Shown: in pieces, positions 9,301 through 17,335 of the stretch
Numbering within the stretch: position 1 is the first letter of the stretch
Layout of the letters: every line of letters starts with the position of its first letter
Source: Desulfobulbaceae bacterium
GTDB taxonomy: Bacteria > Bacteroidota > Ignavibacteria > Kapaibacteriales > UBA2268
Length of the DNA: 64,000 nt
Direction: 5' to 3'
NCBI GenBank assembly: GCA_018335795.1
Contig: JAGXRP010000036.1
Location: forward strand, 26,466 to 90,465
Translations under genes and position numbers: made by a program
Notes under the pieces: model-generated
Told to the model about the DNA's origin: nothing
The model's input: only the letters and a program-made list of their open reading frames with translations
Database searches by the model: none

Positions 9301-10667
9301 TCAAATCAGCAGATGTAGAATTCGGCAAAGAAGGGAATTATTATATTACTTCCGAAGGCGAACGAATCCCGATGAGTGACCCGAGAGTGAAAATTCTGAT
9401 TCCTTCAATGGGCGATTTGAACTCTGAGATGTTTGCTGCTGCTTTCAGAAGTTTAGGCTTCAATGCTCATGCATTGCCACCCTCAAATCCTGAAATAATC
9501 AAATACGGCAAAGCTGTTTCAAGCGGTAAAGAGTGTTTACCATTGATAATTTTAGCCGGCTCGCTCTCTGATTATATTGAGAACCAAAAGAAGGAAGAAT
9601 ACGTCGCATTTTTCACTGTAGAGGGTGCCGGAAATTGCAGATTGGGACAATATCCCGTATTTTTGAGACAGTTGATTAAATCAAAAAAATGGCGAAACGT
9701 GACCCAAATCACTTTAATGAATGAAGACGGTTTCGCCGGTTTCGGTTCAAAATTCGCGATGAGAGCCATTCAAGCTATTATGATAGGCGATGTATTGGAC
9801 GATGTCCGCTCGGCAATTATGGCTTATGCTAAAAATCCGGAACTTGGTGTAGAAATTTTCGATAGCGAATTCAAAATTGTCAGCGAAGGATTTGAACGAA
9901 ATCCCGATAATATCTACAATTTGTTAGAGCATTTCTCAGAAGAAATTGCCGAAAAAGTACCCGTTGAGACACCTATTGAAAAAGCAAGATACGTAGCTTT
10001 GCTTGGAGAAATTTATGTTCGTCGAGACTTATTTTCGCATAAATATTTGAATGAAATTTTTGCAAAAAAGGGATTTGTACTCAAAATCGGCTATATCAGC
10101 GAATGGATTTACTACGTTGATTATTTGCTGAAAATCGGATTGCTTGAGCCGGAAAACTCACTCAGGAAAAAATTGGAACGCGAGATTCGGCATTATTTTA
10201 TGCGTTCGGCTGAGAAAAAAATCAAAAAAGCATTATCTAAATCGGGCTATTACAAATATTCATTGACCGAAATAAAGCCACTGCTCGAACATAGCAAGCA
10301 TATTATTCCATTGGATTTCAAAGGAGAACCCGGATTGACTTTGGGCATTTCGATGTTCGAAACATTAGAAAAATACTGTGGAATCATCAATCTCGGACCT
10401 TTTGGCTGTATGCCGACTCGATTTACTGAAGCAGTTTCAATTCCCGAAATGACCGTAGAGAGAAAAATAGCCATCAGACAAGAATTAGAACCCGGCTTTA
10501 AGTTGTCGAGCCTCTTCAACGGAAAAATGTCTATTCCATTTCTGACAATAGAGGTGGACGGAAACGTCTTTCCTCAAGTTATTGAAGCAAGATTGGAAGC
10601 ATTCACTTTACAAGCAGAGCGAACTGCCCAAATAATGGAGACTGCTAAAAATGGGAATAAATCATGA
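6357..10667 (+). CDS. Giant fused acyl-CoA dehydratase activase (two BcrAD/BadFG domains, DUF2229, HgdB-like part)
   Basis: 1436 residues. Residues 1-270 form one BcrAD/BadFG ASKHA-type ATPase domain ('KNQCASGTGEFF', 'GRCSVFCKSDCTHALNKG'); residues 300-570 form a second ('LGLDVGSTTTKAVVIS', 'EIGGQDAKY', 'NEACSAGTGSFIEE', 'DQCAAFISSDIK'). From about 583 there is a Cys-rich DUF2229-type region ('CYGGKEKCDRRC', 'GGACNKYYN') and from about 1015 a segment resembling the HgdB/COG3580-3581 dehydratase component ('LIPSMGDLNSEMF', 'SSGKECLPL', 'GAGNCRLGQYP'). In smaller relatives an activase homodimer holds a 4Fe-4S cluster and fires electrons into 2-hydroxyacyl-CoA dehydratase. The fused form is widespread in anaerobes and its substrate is not established. 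Overlaps acylphosphatase by 4 bases, opening a long gene cluster. Confidence 0.85.
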   Translation: MKKGLGFCLGASSVSLAIVENHGNGFEVVYSSSVFHQGDPKIVFTQLLEKYYQSDISVVVTGRKFRSLVALENISEPEATETAFLELISDNHDFTGIASLGGETFLAYTLDNECRINNVVAKNQCASGTGEFFLQQIKRMDLTVEETIEIAKDANPYKVSGRCSVFCKSDCTHALNKGTPKSEVAAGLAYMISEKIDELLNKVPKGKILILGGVTRNSVVMNFVKASHPNIFIPENADSFEAIGAAIYGIKKDIKPLSSLENIIIEKSSSFSYHRALQNFAHKVTFKPSKRSNAISGQRCILGLDVGSTTTKAVVISEDGAEILADVYLYTNGNPIAASRECYARLMQQLPNNINIIGIGTTGSGRQISGIHALTEGVVNEIVAHATAAVFFDDEVDTLFEIGGQDAKYTYIVNKVPADYAMNEACSAGTGSFIEESAYETLGIKVTEIESIALNGMKPPNFSDQCAAFISSDIKTALQEGISKDDIVAGLVYSICLNYVNRVKGNRTIGKKIFMQGGVCYNKAIPIAMAALTGADIIVPPDPGLMGAFGVALVVRERLALGLMEEEDFDLQSLAGREVTYRKPFICYGGKEKCDRRCSVNIIEIEGKKLPFGGACNKYYNLKGEQSFDYDKYDYVKRRHLLTFDIFAPERPLGDNPKRVGLNASFHTFTLYPLFYNFFNLLGFEVVMPDEIDSEGIERENTSFCYPAQLSLGLFKNLIDKAPDFYFVPTILEMLVDDSEYQRLDFNCTCVFVSGEAMYLKQAYKDLISDKRILSPNLNFGNGYLKELNNFIQIGLDLGVSAKAAEKAYLDAIEMQNSYQNELLNLGNEALEEIYSKPDNLAIVLVGRPYNAFTDIANKGIPRKFASRGIYVLPNDIFDLHDDKVDDHMYWEGGKKILKSAKFIKRDDRLFATYISNFSCGPDSMILSSFREIMGTKPSLTLELDGHTADAGINTRIDAAIDVIKNYIKLKSNIKDPDNSDFKSADVEFGKEGNYYITSEGERIPMSDPRVKILIPSMGDLNSEMFAAAFRSLGFNAHALPPSNPEIIKYGKAVSSGKECLPLIILAGSLSDYIENQKKEEYVAFFTVEGAGNCRLGQYPVFLRQLIKSKKWRNVTQITLMNEDGFAGFGSKFAMRAIQAIMIGDVLDDVRSAIMAYAKNPELGVEIFDSEFKIVSEGFERNPDNIYNLLEHFSEEIAEKVPVETPIEKARYVALLGEIYVRRDLFSHKYLNEIFAKKGFVLKIGYISEWIYYVDYLLKIGLLEPENSLRKKLEREIRHYFMRSAEKKIKKALSKSGYYKYSLTEIKPLLEHSKHIIPLDFKGEPGLTLGISMFETLEKYCGIINLGPFGCMPTRFTEAVSIPEMTVERKIAIRQELEPGFKLSSLFNGKMSIPFLTIEVDGNVFPQVIEARLEAFTLQAERTAQIMETAKNGNKS

Positions 10668-10942
10668 GCGATTGCATCAGAGCTACATATAAGATTCACG
10701 GACATGTCCAAGGTGTTGGATTTCGTTATTATGTCCAACGGAAAGCCATCGAAATGGGTTTGAAAGGTTATGTGAAAAATTTGTACGACGGCACAGTCGA
10801 ATGCGTGGTCGAATCTGATTTATATACAACCGAGCTTTTCAAAAGCATTCTAAAAAAAGGAAGCTCGCGCTCGCACGTGACAAATATCGAAATAATACTC
10901 TCGGAGTGTAAGAATAATCACAATTCATTCGAGATAATTTGA
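10664..10942 (+). CDS. Acylphosphatase
   Basis: A 92-residue protein of standard acylphosphatase size, hydrolysing carboxyl-phosphate bonds. The signature 'GHVQGVGFRYYVQRKA' contains the catalytic Arg21 and 'GLKGYVKNLYDGTVECV' contains the catalytic Asn39. Its start overlaps the stop of the activase gene (ATGA) and its stop overlaps the TTG start of the patatin-like gene, so the three genes are presumably translated as a coupled group. A link to acyl-phosphate chemistry of the upstream CoA-ester enzyme is possible but not shown. Confidence 0.93.
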   Translation: MSDCIRATYKIHGHVQGVGFRYYVQRKAIEMGLKGYVKNLYDGTVECVVESDLYTTELFKSILKKGSSRSHVTNIEIILSECKNNHNSFEII

Positions 10943-13629
10943 AAAAACTGATTCATATTAATTTTCTTCGTCTATGCTTACTTTCCGTATTCGGATTTGT
11001 ATGTTCAGCTGAAATGCTTGCCCAAAACAAACAAACATACCGTTTACCATCACAAGATGAATTATACCCCAAAATCACATTAGTATTGAGTGGTGGAGGC
11101 GCCAGAGGCATCAGCCAAATTGGCGTACTGAAAGCCCTCGAAAAGAATAATATCAAAATTCATTCAATTACCGGAACAAGTATAGGAGCAATAATTGGCG
11201 GACTTTATGCAACAGGTAATAATGCTGATGAGTTGATGAATTTGATTGTTGATTATGATTGGAATCGTATTGTAGCACTCAATGAATTCGGTAATCGTAG
11301 CGATTTGTTCTTCGACCAAAAAGAGCTATACGACCGCAAATTAGTTACAATGAAGTTTAATAATTTTCAATTTACGCCACCACAAGCAATAAGTACTGGT
11401 TCGGGCTTCGATTCTTTCATCCAAAGTATGATTTGGAGCTCACCTTATATGCCGACAACAAATTTTGATTCATTAAAGTATCCTCTGAGAATAATTGCCA
11501 CCGATTTGGTTCAAGGCAAGTCGGTATCTTTGAAAAGTGGCAATTTAGCCAGAACCATCAAAGCGAGCGCCACTATTCCGCTTCGTTTCCCAACAGTCAG
11601 GATTGATTCGATGATTTTGGTTGATGGTGGTATCTTGGCAAATATTCCTGTCAAATCTGCATTTGAATTTAATCCAGATATTATTATAGCCGTTAATTCA
11701 TCTTCTCCGCTTTTGGAGAGATTCGATTTAGTCAATCCTTGGAATATTGCTGACCAAGCAATATCTACTGCTATGAAAAAAATATCCGATGACGAAATGT
11801 TGCTCGCAGACTTTATTATAAGTCCTAACCTTGGCAACAAAAAGAATATAGACTTTACTGATTTGGAATTTACTGCAGAACTTGGCTATGACGTTGCAAT
11901 GGATTCTATCAAAAGCATTATCAATAAAATAGAACTTATTAAAAAAGCAAAATTAGATAGTCTTTCAAATTTTTTATTTGGTAATATTACTGAAGCAAAG
12001 TTAAGTGTAAAAGGCTTCGATTCTATGGATTCGCAATTATTACTTAGTAATAATGATGACCAATTACAAAATTTACGTGACGCATTGCTCGTAATTTATA
12101 ATCAGGATTCATTCGCTAAATATAAATCTATTGATATCGAAATCAATGCTGATGAAATCGAAATCATTGCAGAAAAATTCATTGAAATCCAGACAATCCA
12201 AGTTAAAGTTAATCCCGGTTATGAATCAATAGCCGACTCTTTGTCCATTATTTTAGGCGAACAATTCATAGGGCAAAGATTTGATAATGAAGTGCAACAT
12301 CAGATTTTTGAGAACGCTTCAGAACTTTTGACTCAACACAATTTCCCTCTATCCAAAATCACAAGTATTTCTATACTTAATGACATTTTGATGCTTGAAT
12401 GTAATCTTGGAATAGTTTACGAAATTGGTATTACTGGGAATCATCAAACAGCTTCATACCTGATTGATAGAGACCTAAACTTTGCAAAAGGTGAACTTAT
12501 TAGTCCTGAAAAAATAATAGAATCTAGAGAAAATCTCATATCTACAAATCTTTTTGATGATGTTGATATCTATCCGTTCATAGATAAATTTGGGAATATG
12601 GTAATACGAGTCCATGTCCGTGAAAGCGGCACCCAAACTATTAGCATAGGAGCTAGAGTGGATAACGAACGAAATGCCCAAGTTGGACTAGATTTGATTC
12701 AAGATAATATTATGAACACAGGGTCGCGATTTTTGTTCAGATTTGCGGTTGCAAATTCATTCCTTCTTTCAGAATTATCACTCACGAATCCTCGTTTTTT
12801 TAGGACTAACCTAACGACATCTTTTCTTGCATTTTACAATAGAACCGATAGGAATAGCTTCACACCTGAAGTGCCTAATCAACCAAATAGGTTCTCTAAT
12901 CTCAAGACTCGAGATATGAGAGAGGAAGACTACGGATTAACTGCATTAGTTGGTATGCAGCTCGAAAGGCAAGGGCGACTTTATGTTCAACTTCGATATG
13001 AAAAACAACGCTATTACAAAATGTCAAATGTCATTCCTGATTTTTATACTGTTTCGACTATTAAATTCGGTACTGTCTTCGACAATCGCAAATCATTAGA
13101 TTTCCCTAAAGATGGTAGAGTAATTGATGTATCTCTTGAGACAAATTTATTGCCTGTTACCAAAGCAGTGGCTTTTTCTAAAGCCTTATTCAGCTACTCT
13201 TCGAATAGGTCAATAGCAGACCATACCTTGAATACGACTCTGACTTTCGGTGTTGCAGACGTTACAGTCCCTTATCCCGAGTTTTATTCTCTCGGTGGCG
13301 AAGATTCATTTTTTGGGATGTTTGAAGATGAAGAACGCGGACGACAACTTTTTCGAGGTTCTGTCGGATACCGCTACTTATTGCCATTTCAAATCTTTTT
13401 CGATACTTATTTTAGCGTTCGATATGATTTTGGCTCAACATGGCTTATACCCGACGATATAAAATTCAGTACATTCAAACACGGCATTGGTAGTACTGTT
13501 GCATTAGATTCTCCTCTTGGTCCACTTAAGTTTAGCATAGGCAACAGCTTCTATTTCCGGAAGTCTCCCGATAGAGTAATTTGGGGCGAGACTCATGTTT
13601 ATTTCAGTCTTGGAATGAGAGTAATCTAA
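10939..13629 (+). CDS. Patatin-like phospholipase fused to Omp85/BamA-type barrel (PlpD-like, type Vd secretion)
   Basis: 896 residues starting at a TTG that overlaps the previous stop. A signal peptide (hydrophobic residues 8-25, ending 'MLAQ') leads to a patatin domain: oxyanion-hole motif 'SGGGARGISQIG' at 51-62, nucleophile Ser81 in 'GTSIG', and Asp229 in 'VDGG'. After about residue 340 come one or more POTRA-like segments, then an Omp85-type barrel from about 560 with typical strands ('GSRFLFRFAVANSFL', 'LGGEDSFFGMFEDEERG') ending in an aromatic/hydrophobic tail 'FSLGMRVI'. Pseudomonas PlpD has the same order and exports its own lipase domain. Here lipase activity and self-secretion are inferred. 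Confidence 0.88.
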   Translation: MKKLIHINFLRLCLLSVFGFVCSAEMLAQNKQTYRLPSQDELYPKITLVLSGGGARGISQIGVLKALEKNNIKIHSITGTSIGAIIGGLYATGNNADELMNLIVDYDWNRIVALNEFGNRSDLFFDQKELYDRKLVTMKFNNFQFTPPQAISTGSGFDSFIQSMIWSSPYMPTTNFDSLKYPLRIIATDLVQGKSVSLKSGNLARTIKASATIPLRFPTVRIDSMILVDGGILANIPVKSAFEFNPDIIIAVNSSSPLLERFDLVNPWNIADQAISTAMKKISDDEMLLADFIISPNLGNKKNIDFTDLEFTAELGYDVAMDSIKSIINKIELIKKAKLDSLSNFLFGNITEAKLSVKGFDSMDSQLLLSNNDDQLQNLRDALLVIYNQDSFAKYKSIDIEINADEIEIIAEKFIEIQTIQVKVNPGYESIADSLSIILGEQFIGQRFDNEVQHQIFENASELLTQHNFPLSKITSISILNDILMLECNLGIVYEIGITGNHQTASYLIDRDLNFAKGELISPEKIIESRENLISTNLFDDVDIYPFIDKFGNMVIRVHVRESGTQTISIGARVDNERNAQVGLDLIQDNIMNTGSRFLFRFAVANSFLLSELSLTNPRFFRTNLTTSFLAFYNRTDRNSFTPEVPNQPNRFSNLKTRDMREEDYGLTALVGMQLERQGRLYVQLRYEKQRYYKMSNVIPDFYTVSTIKFGTVFDNRKSLDFPKDGRVIDVSLETNLLPVTKAVAFSKALFSYSSNRSIADHTLNTTLTFGVADVTVPYPEFYSLGGEDSFFGMFEDEERGRQLFRGSVGYRYLLPFQIFFDTYFSVRYDFGSTWLIPDDIKFSTFKHGIGSTVALDSPLGPLKFSIGNSFYFRKSPDRVIWGETHVYFSLGMRVI

Positions 13630-14156
13630 TGAGTATAGTTACTATCTTCGGAAGCGGGAATTTGAAATTTGATGACAAAAACTATCTTTATGCTACAGAA
13701 CTTGGAAATGCTTTAGCTGAAAGTGGTTTTGATATTGCTACAGGCGGGTATAGCGGTATCATGGAGGCAGTTCTAAAAGGAGCATCAGCATCTAATACAC
13801 GACGTATCGGAGTGTTAACATATGATTTTAAAGATAAACATCCAAACCCGTTTGTCACCGAAATCATTAAAACAAAAGACTATTTAGAACGTTTGAAAAG
13901 ATTAGTAGAGATTGGCTCTGTGTATATTGTATTTGACGGAACATGGGGTACTATGCTCGAAATTGCTACTGTCATAGCTTTGACTGAGAGGCAATTATTG
14001 CAAAAAAAACCGTTCATTTGCGTCGGTAATAAATGGCAATCTATTATTGATGGTATAGATGATGGCAATGAGTTGTTATTTACAAATATAATCTACGAAA
14101 ATAAGGTTGAAAACATAATTTCAATATTAGAAGAACATGTGGCAAATAATAAATAG
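13629..14156 (+). CDS. LOG-family-like (lysine-decarboxylase-fold) protein with variant nucleotide motif
   Basis: About 175 residues. The fold signature 'VTIFGSG' at the N-terminus and 'ATGGYSGIMEAVLKGA' (residues 37-52) are those of LOG/TIGR00725 proteins, some of which are phosphoribohydrolases that release cytokinin-type bases. The family motif PGGxGTxxE is replaced by 'FDGTWGTMLE' at 102-111: the Pro and first Gly are lost, while G-T and the Glu remain. Activity is therefore doubtful or altered. ATG at 13629 overlaps the TAA of the upstream gene; a longer frame reaches back to 13581 but would run into the barrel gene's end. The stop lies 20 bases inside the J-domain gene. Confidence 0.72.
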   Translation: MSIVTIFGSGNLKFDDKNYLYATELGNALAESGFDIATGGYSGIMEAVLKGASASNTRRIGVLTYDFKDKHPNPFVTEIIKTKDYLERLKRLVEIGSVYIVFDGTWGTMLEIATVIALTERQLLQKKPFICVGNKWQSIIDGIDDGNELLFTNIIYENKVENIISILEEHVANNK

Positions 14157-14529
14157 AATTTCAAAATTGGTTCAATCAAATAGCATCAGGAGTAACGATG
14201 CTTATCAAGTGCTCAATCAAGAAGATGAGGAATTGAAGCGGATTATTGATGAACTGAATAATAAGAAGGAATCATCGGAAAAAAAGAGTGAGAATATTCC
14301 AAATAACCATAAAATCAACGATGATTTAAAAAAAGCTTTTACCGAACTTGGTGTATCTCCAAATGCCGATTCTGCAACTATTAAATCCGCATATCGTGCC
14401 AAGATGAAAGAATTTCACCCCGACCGATTCGTGAAATTGAGTCAAGACTTGCAGGAGAAATCCAGAAAAAAATCGCAAGAATTGAATTCAGCCTATGAAA
14501 CTTTGGAAAAAGCGGGATATGTAAAATGA
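14137..14529 (+). CDS. J-domain (DnaJ-like) co-chaperone protein
   Basis: A 130-residue protein. Residues 1-60 are Lys/Glu-rich and probably helical or disordered; the C-terminal half (about 62-130) is a J domain with 'TELGVSPNADSATIKSAYRA' and the His-Pro-Asp triad at 94-96, then 'SQELNSAYETLEKAG'. J domains stimulate the ATPase of DnaK-type chaperones. There is no Gly/Phe region, no zinc finger and no membrane segment, so this is a class III J protein with a cytoplasmic location. It starts within the LOG-like gene and ends overlapping the rhodanese gene. Confidence 0.88.
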   Translation: MWQIINRISKLVQSNSIRSNDAYQVLNQEDEELKRIIDELNNKKESSEKKSENIPNNHKINDDLKKAFTELGVSPNADSATIKSAYRAKMKEFHPDRFVKLSQDLQEKSRKKSQELNSAYETLEKAGYVK

Positions 14530-15194
14530 AAATAGATTTTAAAGAAATAGCTTTGATATTGATTGTAGCTATTGTTATTGCATTTGCTTATAACCTATCT
14601 AAACCTAAACCGATACCTCTAATTTGGGAACCGAAAGAGATTAAAGTTTTGAGCGACGAAGACGTATTCGGCAATATGGAACAATCAAAAGAACAAATCG
14701 ACAATGATTTGACTGACGCCTCAATCACTGAGCCCGAGACTTTTCAACCAAATGAAGAAAAATTAGTTGATGACAAAATAGCTGAAAAGAAAATTGAAGT
14801 TGCTGAATCAAAAAAAGCAGTCGTTGAAAGGGAAAAGAAAAAAGAACCTGATTCGGAATTGCCAACCAATACAGAATTTACCGTATCATATGAGCAGATG
14901 AAAAAAATCATCAGTAATCCTGATTTCATAATTATTGATGCAAGAAATCCTGAGTTATACGAAAAAAGTAAAATCGGTAAGGCTATAAATATATTTCCTT
15001 ATGATGAAGAAGCAGTTTTTATGCCCAAAATTCTTGATTTACCAACCGACAAGCGGATTGTAATTTATTGTGATGGTGGAAATTGCGATGCAAGCCATAA
15101 ATTAGCCGAAGCAATCAAATCTTTTGGATATAAAAAAGTTTTTATATATACCGGTGGATGGGATGATTGGACAAAACATCAGGGACTGAAATAA
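14526..15194 (+). CDS. Membrane-anchored rhodanese-domain protein
   Basis: 222 residues: an N-terminal transmembrane helix (about 7-23), an acidic then Lys/Glu-rich linker (about 45-115), and a rhodanese domain (about 120-222) with 'DFIIIDARNPELYE' and the active-site loop 'YCDGGNCDAS' (Cys182 and Cys187), ending 'YTGGWDDW'. Rhodaneses carry sulfane sulfur on the loop Cys; the loop here has two candidate cysteines, a combination that could form a disulfide. The topology puts the domain outside the cytoplasm if the helix is uncleaved and oriented N-in. It overlaps the J-domain gene by 4 bases and ends 3 bases before the sigma-54 activator. Confidence 0.85.
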   Translation: MKIDFKEIALILIVAIVIAFAYNLSKPKPIPLIWEPKEIKVLSDEDVFGNMEQSKEQIDNDLTDASITEPETFQPNEEKLVDDKIAEKKIEVAESKKAVVEREKKKEPDSELPTNTEFTVSYEQMKKIISNPDFIIIDARNPELYEKSKIGKAINIFPYDEEAVFMPKILDLPTDKRIVIYCDGGNCDASHKLAEAIKSFGYKKVFIYTGGWDDWTKHQGLK

Positions 15195-15197
15195 CTC

Positions 15198-16412
15198 ATG
15201 GATAGCTACTACAACGAAGGTACTTTAGTTAACGAGATAAAAAAAACATTCTCAATTATCGGGAATTCATTCGAAATTGATAATGCCGTCAGATTGCTTA
15301 TTCAAGCAGCCCCTACCGATTTGAGCTTATTAATAACCGGCGAAACAGGCACAGGAAAAGAAGTCTTCGCCAACGCCGCTCATGGTTTATCAAAACGAAA
15401 AGGCAAAGCATTTGTGAGCGTTAATTGTGCTGCAATTCCCGAAACTTTGCTCGAATCCGAACTTTTTGGGCACGAACGAGGAGCATTTACCGGAGCTGTT
15501 GACCAACGAATAGGTTTTTTTGAAACTGCCAACAAAGGGACAGTTTTTCTTGATGAAATTGGCGATATGCCTATTGGTACTCAATCGAAATTATTGAGAG
15601 TACTCGAATCAGGCGAATTTACTCGTCTTGGTTCTTCGCAAACCAAAAAAGTAGATGTCAGAATTATAGGAGCCACAAATAAAGATTTGAACAAGGCTTC
15701 CGCCGAAGGAAAATTCCGCTCCGATTTATTTTATCGTCTCAATACCGTACACATAGTTTTGCCACCTTTGAGAAATCATGCTCAAGATATTCCGCTTTTG
15801 GTAGAGCATTTTGCTCGCAAAACTTGCCAAAAATTGAATCTCCCCTATCAAGGATTTTCAGATGATGCGATGAGTGTTTTGAAAAGTCTTCCGTGGCCCG
15901 GTAATATTCGTGAACTGAAGAATATGATTGAAAAAGTAATTACATTTCATAAGGGCGAACACGTTACTCCCGATATTCTTCGTAAATATATACCACCTGC
16001 ATTGCCGGCTTTTGAAATCCGAAATATCGAACACGACAACTCACTCATGACACTTAATGAACCTGAATATACGGGAACTCCCGAGCTTTCGCTAATTTTC
16101 AGAACTTTGCTTGAATTGAAGAGTGATTTGACCGAAATCAAAAGATTCATGCACAACGTCGCAGTTGTTATTGACGAGATGAATCGGAAATCGGAATCTA
16201 CGCATTTGCAGACGGTAGAAGAAGTACAATCATTAGAAGATTTGATGGAAAATACTCAAGACTTGAACCTTGAGGAATTTGAAAAGCAAATTATTCAATT
16301 TGCGATGAAAAAATACAAAGGTAATCGCCGAATGGTGGCTGAATCACTGGGTATAAGCGTCCGGACTTTGTATAGGAAAATATCAGCATTGAATTTAGAA
16401 AGTGATTTTTAA
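15198..16412 (+). CDS. Sigma-54-dependent transcriptional activator lacking a receiver domain
   Basis: 404 residues. The AAA+ domain starts almost at the N-terminus: Walker A 'GETGTGKE' at 48-55, sigma-54 contact loop 'GAFTGA' at 95-100, Walker B 'VFLDE' at 116-120, 'GATNKDL', 'FRSDLFYRLN' and 'WPGNIRELKN'. A linker of roughly 90 residues contains 'SLIFRTLLELKSDLTEIKRF', a helix seen in Bacteroidota relatives, and the C-terminus is a Fis-type HTH ('RRMVAESLGISVRTLYRKI'). With no sensor or receiver domain, control must come from a partner or from expression level. It closes a run of seven plus-strand genes; I found no clear -24/-12 sigma-54 promoter in the window. Confidence 0.93.
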   Translation: MDSYYNEGTLVNEIKKTFSIIGNSFEIDNAVRLLIQAAPTDLSLLITGETGTGKEVFANAAHGLSKRKGKAFVSVNCAAIPETLLESELFGHERGAFTGAVDQRIGFFETANKGTVFLDEIGDMPIGTQSKLLRVLESGEFTRLGSSQTKKVDVRIIGATNKDLNKASAEGKFRSDLFYRLNTVHIVLPPLRNHAQDIPLLVEHFARKTCQKLNLPYQGFSDDAMSVLKSLPWPGNIRELKNMIEKVITFHKGEHVTPDILRKYIPPALPAFEIRNIEHDNSLMTLNEPEYTGTPELSLIFRTLLELKSDLTEIKRFMHNVAVVIDEMNRKSESTHLQTVEEVQSLEDLMENTQDLNLEEFEKQIIQFAMKKYKGNRRMVAESLGISVRTLYRKISALNLESDF

Positions 16413-16417
16413 TATTT

Positions 16418-17248
16418 TCACAAGCTTATCAGTTCAGGTTTTTCTGATTCGAATCCAAGAAACATGTTTGCCTGTTCTGCAAAATTTACAGGTAAATCAG
16501 TCACGTAAAACTTAACATTGGGTTTCTCGATAAATTCCTTTCGCTGTTCTTGCAATTGTCTTGCTTCAGCTAATATTCTTAATGCTGTCACCGAAGCATG
16601 TTCACCCGAATCAATCAAAGTCACTTCAGGCATGATTTCCTGTAACAATTGGGAAAGCAAAGGATAGTGTGTACAGCCTAATACAAGCGTATCAACGTGA
16701 GCGTCAATCATATCGCGTAAGTAATCAATCGCAATCAATTTTGTAGAAGGGTGCTTCATCATCCCTTCTTCTACAATCGGAACAAATAACGGGCAGGGTT
16801 TGGAAAAAACTTTCAGATTTTTATTTCCACTTAATTTTGTTATTTCATTTTCGTATGCTTTACTCGATATTGTCGCTCTTGTACCGATGATGCCTATCCT
16901 TGCATTTGAGGATTCTCTTAATGCTGCTGATGATGCAGGTTCAATCATACTTATTACGGGAATATTTCCAGCATGGTTACTTACAACATCTAAAGCGACT
17001 GATGAGACAGTATTACAGGCTGCTATAACTAATTTGACTTGTTTCGACACCAAAAAATCGGTACATTCTGCGGCATATTGTCTCACAATTTCCGGTGATT
17101 TGTTGCCATAAGGAACTCTTGCAGTATCGCCCAAGTATATGTAGTTTTCTTGCGGCAAAAATCGGACTAATTGCTTGAGTACACTCAAACCTCCGATTCC
17201 GGAATCAAAAACACCAATTGGAAGTATGTTATTGTGATTTTTTTCCAT
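16418..17248 (-). CDS. murI: Glutamate racemase
   Basis: 276 residues, normal length for MurI, which supplies D-glutamate for peptidoglycan. The family motifs are present: 'IGVFDSGIGGLSVL' with Asp15 and Ser16, 'YLGDTARVPYGNKS', 'AACNTVSS' with catalytic Cys78, and 'LGCTHYPLL' with catalytic Cys192. It is transcribed opposite to the neighbouring cluster; its 3' end lies 6 bases from the stop of the sigma-54 activator. About 87 bases separate its start from the divergent T9SS gene. Confidence 0.96.
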   Translation of the reverse strand: MEKNHNNILPIGVFDSGIGGLSVLKQLVRFLPQENYIYLGDTARVPYGNKSPEIVRQYAAECTDFLVSKQVKLVIAACNTVSSVALDVVSNHAGNIPVISMIEPASSAALRESSNARIGIIGTRATISSKAYENEITKLSGNKNLKVFSKPCPLFVPIVEEGMMKHPSTKLIAIDYLRDMIDAHVDTLVLGCTHYPLLSQLLQEIMPEVTLIDSGEHASVTALRILAEARQLQEQRKEFIEKPNVKFYVTDLPVNFAEQANMFLGFESEKPELISL

Positions 17249-17335
17249 TATTTTACGCTTTTTCTTGTTTTTTACGAAACGATTCCGTAATTTAAGTGTT
17301 GTAAAAATTATTATTTACAAAAGTATGTGATAAAA

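Noticed and set aside
15198..16412. Sigma-54 (-24/-12) promoters for the activator
   Set aside because: No GG-N10-GC element with TGGCAC-N5-TTGC form was found in the intergenic regions inspected.
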